In this document: positions 1 to 6,624 of the stretch, piece by piece
Position numbering within the stretch: the stretch's first letter is position 1
How the letters are laid out: each line of letters begins with the position of its first letter
Assembly (NCBI RefSeq): GCF_023716925.1
Contig: NZ_JAMQQG010000215.1
Span: forward strand, 1 to 58,516
Length of the DNA: 58,516 nucleotides
Direction: 5' to 3'
DNA from: Frankia sp. R82
Lineage (GTDB): Bacteria > Actinomycetota > Actinomycetes > Frankiales > Frankiaceae
Notes under the pieces: generated by a model
What the model was told of the DNA's origin: nothing
The model's input: only the letters and a program-made list of their open reading frames with translations
Databases searched by the model: none
Made by a program: the position numbers and the translations under genes

Positions 1-298
1 TCTCCAGCTCGACCTGCTCCGCCGACTTCCCCGGCTTTCTCTCCGGAGCACCCGCCGGAGAGCCTGCTCTTCCCAGAGCTCCCGCGTCACGCGCCCGGGT
101 CCACTCCACCACATGCGAGGAGAACAATCCCTCCCGCCGCAGGACCGCGCCTTTCTCGCCGTGCGGGGCGTTCTCATACTCCGCGACGATCCGCAGCTTG
201 TACTCCGCGGTGAACACCCGCCGCGACGGACGCGGCGCCGGATCACGCGACGCCGGCGACCCGCCGGGATCCTCCTGCGACTCAGACTCCACGAACAT
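1..298 (-). CDS. IS3-family transposase OrfA, N-terminal part (incomplete at window edge)
   Basis: Translation from ATG 298 on the minus strand gives a protein still open at base 1, so only about 99 residues are visible. After a Pro/Ser-rich leader of about 30 residues comes RRVFTAEYKLRIVAEYENA, followed by a stretch with VLRREGLFSSHVVEW. This is the typical N-terminal helix-turn-helix of IS3/IS911 OrfA proteins (HTH_Tnp_1), which bind the element ends and make the OrfAB transposase by frameshifting with OrfB. OrfB is expected to the left, outside the window. The reading overlaps the last 17 bases of the truncated P-loop gene. The family call is good; the exact group is not determined. Confidence 0.75.
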   Translation of the reverse strand, partial: MFVESESQEDPGGSPASRDPAPRPSRRVFTAEYKLRIVAEYENAPHGEKGAVLRREGLFSSHVVEWTRARDAGALGRAGSPAGAPERKPGKSAEQVELE

Positions 299-365
299 CA
301 GGATCTCCGATCACGCCCTCCATAGCCAGCTCACACCCGCGAGGGTGTCTCACTCGACTCTGACA
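1..365 (-). mobile_element. IS3-family-like insertion sequence, one end (runs off the window)
   Basis: The minus strand carries the first part of an IS3-type OrfA. About 35 bases upstream of its start codon is a short inverted repeat (ACACCC, 4-base loop, GGGTGT, 333-348). The element end is placed near 365 because there the frame of the neighbouring P-loop gene changes from normal-looking protein to sequence that continues into the transposase leader. The exact terminal repeat cannot be verified because the other end lies outside the window. The boundary is an inference. Confidence 0.6.
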
Positions 366-1151
366 GAGAGGGTCCGGCCGAGTCATCGTGGCGCGAAGAG
401 CTCTGATCTCCGCCGTAAGCGACCGGTCTATCTGCTCCGATGCCGTGACAGCGAGCCACGCCTCATTTTCCCGCACGGCGTGCATAAGATCAACTAGTCT
501 CTCGACGTTGTCACGGGTGAGGTTTTGAGCCAGAGTGAGATCTAGCCGGAGGCATTCTCCCCGCGCGATGCCATCAACCAGCGGCCAGCTGTGAACCGTG
601 AATCCGGAGTGCCCCGGACCCGGCAGATCCCGGATCCGGCCTACCGTTATGTCGACCGGTGTCCCTGCCTGCTCGCTGCTGCGCCCACTCTCCGCAGCGG
701 CTGCCCCGGTGCTCGCCGCTGCGGTGCTAGCGGCGTCAAGGATCATGAGTGCGGCCGATGACCGTCCACTCCCGGCGGAGCCGGTCAACAGAACGAAGTG
801 GTTCCGGGTGAGGATCTCCACCGCCGAGGGAAAGCCACCCGGAGACACGAAACGTGGGCCAAGCCAACGGGGGTCGCGCCAACGCGCCTGGTGTCGGCCA
901 GGCAACAGACTCCGGGTAACGGCATCAAAACTAGCCTCGGTTACCAAATACTGGTTGTATACGCCGATCTCCCTGGCCATGGGTCCAATGTTATTTCCCC
1001 CGGCCACGTTTGAGTGATCACCCACGTTTTTGACGCCGGCAACCCGGAGAGATTTGCGCTTGTTCCCCGTCGGGTCGTCGGAATATCCATCCATCTCGTT
1101 CGGTTCGTCCTCGAAGCGGTTCGCACTGCGGTCGGAGCCCCGCTTTGTCAT
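282..1151 (-). CDS. P-loop NTPase-like protein, 3' end replaced by IS insertion
   Basis: The frame encodes 289 residues, of which roughly the last 25-28 (below base 365) are read from the IS element, so the native protein is truncated. ATG 1151 overlaps the cyclase stop by four bases (ATGA), which indicates translational coupling in one operon. Residues 39-58 form a Gly/Asn/Val-rich tag (GVKNVGDHSNVAGGNNIGPM) matching the C-terminal tail of the upstream cyclase. Residues 118-132 contain FVLLTGSAGSGRSS, a Walker A-like loop after a hydrophobic strand. A Walker B cannot be assigned with confidence, and sensor regions, if any, are lost. The protein could be a STAND-type or other signalling NTPase tied to the cyclase system; I do not recognise a named family. 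It is probably non-functional as it stands. Confidence 0.55.
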   Translation of the reverse strand: MTKRGSDRSANRFEDEPNEMDGYSDDPTGNKRKSLRVAGVKNVGDHSNVAGGNNIGPMAREIGVYNQYLVTEASFDAVTRSLLPGRHQARWRDPRWLGPRFVSPGGFPSAVEILTRNHFVLLTGSAGSGRSSAALMILDAASTAAASTGAAAAESGRSSEQAGTPVDITVGRIRDLPGPGHSGFTVHSWPLVDGIARGECLRLDLTLAQNLTRDNVERLVDLMHAVRENEAWLAVTASEQIDRSLTAEIRALRATMTRPDPLCQSRVRHPRGCELAMEGVIGDPDVRGV

Positions 1152-2068
1152 CGGCTCTGGCCCCGGGGAGGCTGGCCGGAGCGTCGTGGCCGATCGCGGC
1201 GCCCGCCGAAATCACGCGAGTTCGCGACCATTGGCCCTACGTGGTCACCACCAACCACGTTGGACCCGCTGCCGACGCTGCCCACCCCTCCGATACGAAT
1301 GCTGCGAAAAGTGGAGGCGTCGCGGTTTTCGGAGCTGCCGGGGAGATCCACGGGGTCGCCGGCCGAGGCTACACCCGGTACAGGGAAGCCCTCGGTCAGC
1401 AATTGCCCGGACGATCGAGGTACATGAATATATGCAACAGATTGGTATGACTTGACCGTGATGTCCATGCGGTGGAACAGGCTCTCGGGCAGCGCCGCAT
1501 ATCCGGAAACAACCGTATCTTCATAGGCCCGTGCCGACACGACCGCGACAACGTGGGTTGCGGCCGGATCAGACCGGTCAAGAATCCGTCGTGCCGGTTC
1601 GCTGTCCACCAGCCGGTGCACGGCGACGCGTGCGTCGCCGCTACCGTCCTCAGGGAGGTTCTGCCCTGAATCTTCCACCGGGCCTACATGTAGGCTCACC
1701 CGCATCCGCAGGTTGTGTGTAGGGACATGGCCCGGTGATGCCTGCCGGTCGCGTTCGGCGAGTTCCTCCTCCAGCGCGCGAAGAAAAGGATTTACAAGCA
1801 GTGGCGCGACGGCCGGCTTGTAGCCGCGCACCCAGCCATCTCCGGTCGAATGGTCGAACCGGGATCGGCCGACTGATCCATCAATCCCGGCACGCCGAAG
1901 TGCGGCGTCCAGAATAGCCGGAATTGACGCTGTGACGGACTGGTGATAGACGCCGCGCCTACCGCTGAAGTCTTCGAGGTCGACCACGAGCAACGCTGTG
2001 TACGGTGGTAGTTTCCGTGGCTCGCCGGGAACTGGTGCGCCATATTTCCCCCGCAAATTCGCGCTCAT
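1148..2068 (-). CDS. Class III nucleotidyl-cyclase-like protein (Pycsar-type candidate)
   Basis: The 306-residue protein has the hallmarks of a class III cyclase fold: a strand with LLVVDLEDFSG (residues 26-35; D30 is the likely first metal ligand) and STGDGW (74-79; D77 the likely second), with 'RMRVSLHVGP' at 121-130 as a later core strand. Such small stand-alone cyclases beside a membrane effector are the arrangement of Pycsar antiphage systems, where the cyclase makes cCMP or cUMP after phage sensing. The nucleotide cannot be read from sequence. Residues 260-280 are a Gly/Val/Asn-rich tag shared with the next gene. ATG 2068 has the ribosome site GAGAGGGTGGA. The stop overlaps the following start by 4 bases. 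A plain adenylate/guanylate cyclase feeding the nearby Crp protein is the main alternative. Confidence 0.7.
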   Translation of the reverse strand: MSANLRGKYGAPVPGEPRKLPPYTALLVVDLEDFSGRRGVYHQSVTASIPAILDAALRRAGIDGSVGRSRFDHSTGDGWVRGYKPAVAPLLVNPFLRALEEELAERDRQASPGHVPTHNLRMRVSLHVGPVEDSGQNLPEDGSGDARVAVHRLVDSEPARRILDRSDPAATHVVAVVSARAYEDTVVSGYAALPESLFHRMDITVKSYQSVAYIHVPRSSGQLLTEGFPVPGVASAGDPVDLPGSSENRDASTFRSIRIGGVGSVGSGSNVVGGDHVGPMVANSRDFGGRRDRPRRSGQPPRGQSR

Positions 2069-2201
2069 TCCACCCTCTCATTGTTCAGATATACTCCGAG
2101 CAGCCTCAGGCTGCCAGCATCCGTGCACTGCCCAGCCGTGGATCGTCTCGGCGTGCCGTGAATCACACCGAAGGCGTCCGGCGGGTCGACCGTCCGCTCG
2201 G

Positions 2202-2732
2202 TCAGAGCCCTCTGGTCAGCCAGGCCGCGAGCTCGAGGACGACCGACGCCAGCAGCGCCCACAATGCGACCCGGATCAGCACATACTTACGTTCGGCCAG
2301 CTGAGACATCATCCGGAGCTGACGGCTGCGGCCAGCGAAGTCGCCCTCGGCGGATCGGCGTAGTGAGTCCTGCAGGTCGGTGAGGCTCGGCTGCCGGTTG
2401 ACTTCCAAGAAGTTCACGACGGTGGTGTCCCACGGCTCGGAGGGACCTGGCCCCAACCGCGGATAGACCGCCGCTGCCAGTAGAGCAACCCCGCAGGTCA
2501 GCGCGGCGGCCCCGAGCCACCAGAGCGCCGCGCCCGCAGGCGTGAGCCGTGTTGGCGTCCATGAGCCCGCCAGCACGGCACCAGTCCCCACACTGATGGC
2601 AACCCCGATCGTTGCCAGCAGCAGAGAGGCTTTGCTGTCGGCGAGAGCTCGCTCCTCCCGCGCAGCTTCGAGAAGCTCCCGCGCGTATTCGGCCACGGCT
2701 CGGTCAGTGGCCGGTGCACCGGGGGGCGACAT
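2202..2732 (-). CDS. Pycsar effector-like membrane protein (DUF5706-type)
   Basis: The 176-residue protein has a charged N-terminal helix with ADSKASLLLATIG (residues 31-43), then three hydrophobic segments at about 36-56, 68-90 and 152-172. Between segments 2 and 3 is a soluble stretch ending in 'LAERKYVLIRVAL' (146-157). The D-x-K-A motif leading into the first membrane helix and the K-Y motif before the last one match the Pycsar effector domain (formerly DUF5706, PycTM type), which binds a cyclic pyrimidine nucleotide and damages the inner membrane of infected cells. It lies 133 bases upstream of the cyclase gene on the same strand, the expected partner arrangement. Assignment is by motif and context only; the family is divergent. 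Confidence 0.65.
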   Translation of the reverse strand: MSPPGAPATDRAVAEYARELLEAAREERALADSKASLLLATIGVAISVGTGAVLAGSWTPTRLTPAGAALWWLGAAALTCGVALLAAAVYPRLGPGPSEPWDTTVVNFLEVNRQPSLTDLQDSLRRSAEGDFAGRSRQLRMMSQLAERKYVLIRVALWALLASVVLELAAWLTRGL

Positions 2733-2785
2733 CAGCGGGTCTTCCAGGCATCGACGGAACGGGCTGGCACGGCAGGTTCACGCAT

Positions 2786-2811
2786 GACTCACTCCTGACG
2801 AAGGGTGAGTC
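2786..2811. promoter_or_regulatory. Inverted repeat upstream of the effector gene
   Basis: GACTCAC (2786-2792) and GTGAGTC (2805-2811) form a perfect 7-base inverted repeat with a 12-base spacer, starting 54 bases upstream of the effector start codon and inside the 171-base gap to the Crp/Fnr gene. It could be an operator for the Crp/Fnr protein or a transcript hairpin; the arm spacing is longer than in the classical CRP dyad. Confidence 0.35.
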
Positions 2812-2903
2812 CATGATTTAGCCGAGGCCGCGGCCAAACCCGCCAGAAGTCGCGGATCGCGGCTCCTGGATGCATGGCGGCGGTCACATCAATGGACAGC
2901 ACT

Positions 2904-3596
2904 TCACCCGACCGGTGCAGCCCGGCGCGTCAGCTCGGCCGGGTCTAGGATGACGTAGCGGCGATAGCCCGTCGCCAGAACGGACGCCTCGCGCAGCTCC
3001 TTGAGAATCTCGCGCAGCAGCGCCTCACTGCAGCCAGCTGCCCCGGCTAGCTCTGCCTGAGTGAGCGCCACGTCGATTCGAAGCCCACGGCCGTCCGGGC
3101 GACCGTAGGCGCTGGTCAGTTCGGCCAGAATCCGAACCACTCGCACGGCAGGCCGGTCACCGCTCAGCTCAACCTGACGTCGCGTCGCGGTGGCGAGCCG
3201 GTCAGCGAGAACCCCGGCCAACGCCGTGCGCGCGGGCGGATTGCGCTGCAAGAAGGCCTCCCAGGCAGTGATGGATATCCGTCGGGTGACCACCACGTGG
3301 CAGGCGACCACCGTGGCGATCCGAACGGTGTTACCCAGCCCGGCCAACTCGCCGATGACGTCCCCGGCCACCCGAAGCGCGAGGAGGACGTCCCCCGAGC
3401 TGGACCCACCGAGCACCTTCACCATGCCACCAAGGACCAACAGCACATGGTCGCTGGTCTCGCCTTCCTGAAGCAGGTGCTCCGCGGAATCGAACCGGCG
3501 CGGGCTGCCCAGCCCAACCGCCTCGGCCGCAACCGCCTCCTCCAAACGGCCGAGGAAAGTGTGCCCCGGCCATCGTGGATGTCTGGGCATCCTCAC
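2904..3596 (-). CDS. Crp/Fnr-family cNMP-binding transcriptional regulator
   Basis: The 230-residue protein has the usual CRP length and order. A cyclic-nucleotide-binding beta barrel spans about residues 20-120; it includes GDVIGELAGLG and 'RIATVVA', which match the phosphate-binding cassette pattern GE(L/A)...R-x-AT. A dimerisation helix follows, then a C-terminal winged helix with ALTQAELAGAAGCSEALLRE near 175-195. The cassette looks intact, so nucleotide binding is plausible. GTG 3596 is the longest start; ATG 3590 is also possible and sits about 8 bases after GGAGGGGG. It heads the same-strand set with the effector and cyclase genes, which suggests it senses the cyclase product or regulates the locus. 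That link is inference. Confidence 0.8.
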   Translation of the reverse strand: MRMPRHPRWPGHTFLGRLEEAVAAEAVGLGSPRRFDSAEHLLQEGETSDHVLLVLGGMVKVLGGSSSGDVLLALRVAGDVIGELAGLGNTVRIATVVACHVVVTRRISITAWEAFLQRNPPARTALAGVLADRLATATRRQVELSGDRPAVRVVRILAELTSAYGRPDGRGLRIDVALTQAELAGAAGCSEALLREILKELREASVLATGYRRYVILDPAELTRRAAPVG

Positions 3597-4191
3597 GACC
3601 CCCTCCTCGTCGCCCGGACGAATCTCGACTGCTGAGGATAATGGAGAGCGGCTTAGTCTTGATAGCTGGATCAGCCGTCCAGCCTACGCGCTGGCCCAAT
3701 CCGTTCCCGTGATCGCGGCCATGATTCCGGGAGCAAGTCGATTCGCCGTCGCCACGCACGGCGCAGATATTTCAGTAGACAGCCTTGATGGAGAAAATTT
3801 TCGCGTGACGCCAGATAGCCCTACCCGTTTACCTGCCGATTCGTTAGTAGTCGAGTTCTGAGCTTTTTCTAACGTCGTTCCCAGTCGTGTCGCTGTAGCA
3901 TCGGCCGGCCGTAATAATATTCCCCGACTGCGAAGGCCATTAGGTGTGAGATCATGCCGCCACTTGCCGACTGAGATCGTGGTGGGTAGTTGGAGCAGGA
4001 GGGAGGCCCGGTGCACCCCGATCTGCAAGACCGCCAGGCCTCGCCTGATCAACACGGCGATCAGCTGACAGCGCCCGCGTTACCACCCGATCGCGTCGCC
4101 CGTATGCGAACCGCCTGATCTTGCCGAGATTTTCGGCGAACTTGGTGGAGAGGGAATTCGCCGCAACGGACCTGGTCGTCGCTATGCACAT
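3597..4191. other. Non-coding or decayed stretch, locally AT-richer
   Basis: This 595-base stretch separates the defence-like operon from the recombinase module. Part of it (about 3640-3920) is visibly richer in A and T than its neighbours. Open frames exist on both strands (for example 3559-3861 + and 3684-4055 -), but none has a good ribosome site, recognisable domain or consistent codon use. I see no reliable gene, repeat or RNA in it. It may be the edge of an integrated element. Confidence 0.4.
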
Positions 4192-4620
4192 GTGCCCGCG
4201 TTATTGATGGCCACGCGGGCGGTGGTGGGCGATGCTCGGATGTTCCTGATGACGGCTGCGATGGCTTCGGTGAGGGCTGGGGCGATGTCTCGGTTGTCGA
4301 AGCTGCCCGTTATGCCAACGTCAGAGGCCCCACTACCGCCTGCCGCAGTGTCGTCGGTTTCCAGCATGCCGAGATCCGCGGTAGACCGGACTCGAGCCGA
4401 GGGAGAGAAGGGCGAGGGGCCCATCGAGGGTTCCTCGTCGGACGCGGACGGTGCGCCAGCTGGCGGGGGGCCGCTTCGGGTGATCTCACCGGACACCATG
4501 CCTGTGATCACGCCAGATGTCGCGCGGCTTCTGTTGCGTATCCTGTATACAACGCAGGCTTACCGCTCCGCCGCCGGTAACGAAGCGAGCAGCGGGCAGC
4601 CCCGTGATACGTCATCCTGA
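4192..4620 (+). CDS. Possible small protein upstream of the serine recombinase
   Basis: The frame from GTG 4192 gives 142 residues and ends 36 bases before the recombinase start. No family is recognised. The middle is low-complexity and rich in Ser, Pro and Gly. The most protein-like part is the C-terminus, with an amphipathic segment TPDVARLLLRILYTT (about residues 108-122). A competing frame on the other strand (4182-4511, 109 residues) has comparable third-position GC, so strand choice is uncertain. Small accessory proteins encoded just before large serine recombinases are common in actinobacterial integrative elements, which is the only contextual support. Confidence 0.3.
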   Translation: MPALLMATRAVVGDARMFLMTAAMASVRAGAMSRLSKLPVMPTSEAPLPPAAVSSVSSMPRSAVDRTRAEGEKGEGPIEGSSSDADGAPAGGGPLRVISPDTMPVITPDVARLLLRILYTTQAYRSAAGNEASSGQPRDTSS

Positions 4621-4656
4621 TCAGTTTGCGCGCAACTACCTCAAAGGACGGCGCCC

Positions 4657-6624
4657 ATGATCCGGTTTGCCTTCTATGGTCGGGTATCGACCGAGGACCA
4701 GCAGGACCCGGAAGCGTCCCGTAACTGGCAACTCGCCCGAGCCCGCGCTCTGATCGAGGGACACGGACAGATCACAACCGAATATTTTGACGTCGGTAAG
4801 TCTCGTTCCCTGCCCTGGAAGCGACGCCCCCAGGCCGCGCTGCTGCTACAGGCACTCCCGGATGCTGACCGTGGTTTCGAAGCGGTGGTGATTGGTGAGC
4901 CCCATCGGGCGTTTTACGGCAATCAGTTCGGCCTGACCATGCCCGTCCTCGACCATTACAAGGTCGACCTGTGGGTGCCGGAAGTCGGCGGATGTATCGA
5001 CCCGACCTCCGAAGCCCACGACATGATCATGTCCGTGTTCGGGGGCATGTCGAAGGCCGAACGGAACCGGATCAAGGTTCGGGTCCGGTCGGCGATGAAG
5101 TCCCAGGCCAAAGTCGAAGGCCGCTTCCTCGGCGGCCGGCCACCCTATGGCTACCGGCTCGCCGATGCCGGGCCCCACCCCAACCCGGCCAAGGCCGCCG
5201 ACGGGAAGCGTCTGCACGTTCTGGAGAAGGACCCGGTCACGGCACCCGTCGTCGAACGGATCTTCCGGTTGTATCTCAACGGTATGGGAATCTTCCTGAT
5301 CGCCCAGACACTGACCGGCGAGGGCATCCTCTCACCCTCCGGCCACGACCGGCCGCGGAACTCCCACCGCGAAGGCATCGGATGGTCCAAGAGCGCTGTG
5401 CGCGCGATCCTGGACAACCCGCGGTACACCGGCCGGCAGGTGTGGAACAAGCAGCGCAAGGAAGAAGTCCTGCTCGACGTCGACGACGTCGCCCTCGGCC
5501 ACGAGACCAAGCTTGCCTGGAACCAGCGGGACCAGTGGGTCTGGTCCGACCGTCCCGCCCATCCGGCGATCATCAGCGAAGCGACGTTCCTCTCCGCCCA
5601 GCAGCGGATCAAGCACCGTGGCCCGGCAGCCGAGCGCATCGGCAGTCCCGACACCCGCCATCCCTACGCGCTGCGCAGCCTGCTGTTCCACGAACAGTGC
5701 GGCCGGCGGATGCAGGGCAACTGGAACCACGGCCATGCCCACTACCGCTGCCGGTACCCGCAGGAGTACGCCCTGGCCAACCACATCGACCATCCCCTGA
5801 CCGTCTACGTCCGCGAGGACAGCGTGGTCCCCGCACTCGACGACTGGCTCGCCTCCGCTTTCGACCCCGACCGGGTCGAGGCCACCCTCGCCGCACTGGA
5901 ACAGGCCCAGCCCGACGACACCCCCGCCGCGGACCCGTTGCGCCAGGCGGTCGCCGCCTGCGACCGGAAGCTCACCCGCCACCGGGCGGCGCTCGAAGCC
6001 GGGGCCGACCCGGTCATCGTCACGGGCTGGATCGCCGAGGTCCAAGCCGAACGGGCCGCTGCCATAGCCGCCCTCGAACGCCAAGGCCGCCGCACCCCAG
6101 CCCGACCACGACTCACCCGCCCCCAGATCAAGAGCCTGATCGACGGACTTGGCGGGCTGCTGAAGGTCCTACGCGAGGCCGACCCGGCGGACAAGGCGGA
6201 GATCTACCGTGAGCTTGGCCTGAAGCTGACCTATGATCATGAAACCGAGATGATCACGGCCGAGGCCGCACCGAGATCATCGGTGTGCGTAGTGTCTGTG
6301 TCCGAGGGGGGAGTCGAACCATTACCCCACCACCGGTCACCCTCTCCGATGAGCTCATTCTCGCAGGTCACGTGGGAGCCCAGTGAACGACGTGTCTGCC
6401 TCTTCACCGGCGAGCCAGCAGACAGGGCCGCCCGACCCCGAACCTACGGAACCAGCTTCGGCCACGGCGTCTTCGTCCATGGCGCTTCTCCGCGGTCTCG
6501 TCGCTACTCGGCCGGCTCGGCGGACAGCTGCTGCGCGGACTGCTTGGCCCAGCGCAGGTCGACCTTGCCGGTCGGGGTCCGGGTGAGCGTGTCGACGATG
6601 TGGATCTCCCTCGGCACCTTGTAG
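4657..6624 (+). CDS. Large serine recombinase (integrase) with att-derived C-terminal extension
   Basis: The protein opens with FAFYGRVSTEDQQDP, the resolvase catalytic motif (nucleophile Ser10). The recombinase domain follows, with FLGGRPPYGYRL near 158-170. A zinc-ribbon-like stretch near 345-370 (HEQCGRRMQGNWNHGHAHYR) keeps only part of the Cys set. A coiled-coil region lies near 430-500. ATG 4657 follows AAAGGACG. These enzymes integrate and excise DNA by double-strand cleavage at attB and attP. Conserved protein ends near residue 548 (about base 6300). Beyond that the frame reads through a tRNA-3'-end-like sequence and then antisense to the acyl-CoA ligase gene, to a stop at 6622-6624. 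The last 100 or so residues are therefore probably junction-derived. Confidence 0.85.
   Translation: MIRFAFYGRVSTEDQQDPEASRNWQLARARALIEGHGQITTEYFDVGKSRSLPWKRRPQAALLLQALPDADRGFEAVVIGEPHRAFYGNQFGLTMPVLDHYKVDLWVPEVGGCIDPTSEAHDMIMSVFGGMSKAERNRIKVRVRSAMKSQAKVEGRFLGGRPPYGYRLADAGPHPNPAKAADGKRLHVLEKDPVTAPVVERIFRLYLNGMGIFLIAQTLTGEGILSPSGHDRPRNSHREGIGWSKSAVRAILDNPRYTGRQVWNKQRKEEVLLDVDDVALGHETKLAWNQRDQWVWSDRPAHPAIISEATFLSAQQRIKHRGPAAERIGSPDTRHPYALRSLLFHEQCGRRMQGNWNHGHAHYRCRYPQEYALANHIDHPLTVYVREDSVVPALDDWLASAFDPDRVEATLAALEQAQPDDTPAADPLRQAVAACDRKLTRHRAALEAGADPVIVTGWIAEVQAERAAAIAALERQGRRTPARPRLTRPQIKSLIDGLGGLLKVLREADPADKAEIYRELGLKLTYDHETEMITAEAAPRSSVCVVSVSEGGVEPLPHHRSPSPMSSFSQVTWEPSERRVCLFTGEPADRAARPRTYGTSFGHGVFVHGASPRSRRYSAGSADSCCADCLAQRRSTLPVGVRVSVSTMWISLGTL
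6298..6320 (-). other. tRNA 3'-end-like sequence, candidate attachment-site remnant
   Basis: Read on the minus strand this is GGTTCGACTC, a run of C, then CTCGGACAC: it looks like the T-loop, 3' T-stem strand and acceptor end of a tRNA. No D arm, anticodon arm or 5' acceptor strand is present in the following 80 bases, so it is not a gene. Integrases often use exactly this tRNA segment as crossover core. Its place at the very end of the conserved recombinase reading frame makes an att remnant likely. Confidence 0.5.

Noticed and set aside
2100-2114. Small hairpin GCAGCC-TCA-GGCTGC between effector and cyclase genes
   Set aside because: A 6-base stem is too short to call a terminator in GC-rich DNA, and the two genes are probably co-transcribed.
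3559-3861. Possible 100-residue gene on the plus strand
   Set aside because: It overlaps the Crp/Fnr start region in antisense and lies in AT-richer DNA with no ribosome site or domain.
4182-4511. Possible 109-residue gene on the minus strand
   Set aside because: It competes with the plus-strand frame at 4192-4620. Third-position GC is plausible, but there is no ribosome site or homologous feature; kept only as an alternative.
4971-6212. 413-codon open frame on the plus strand inside the recombinase gene
   Set aside because: It is a second frame of the same strand, Arg/Pro-rich, and the recombinase frame has clear motifs.
6298-6320. Complete tRNA gene
   Set aside because: Only the T-loop to acceptor-end part is present; no 5' half can be folded from the flanking sequence.
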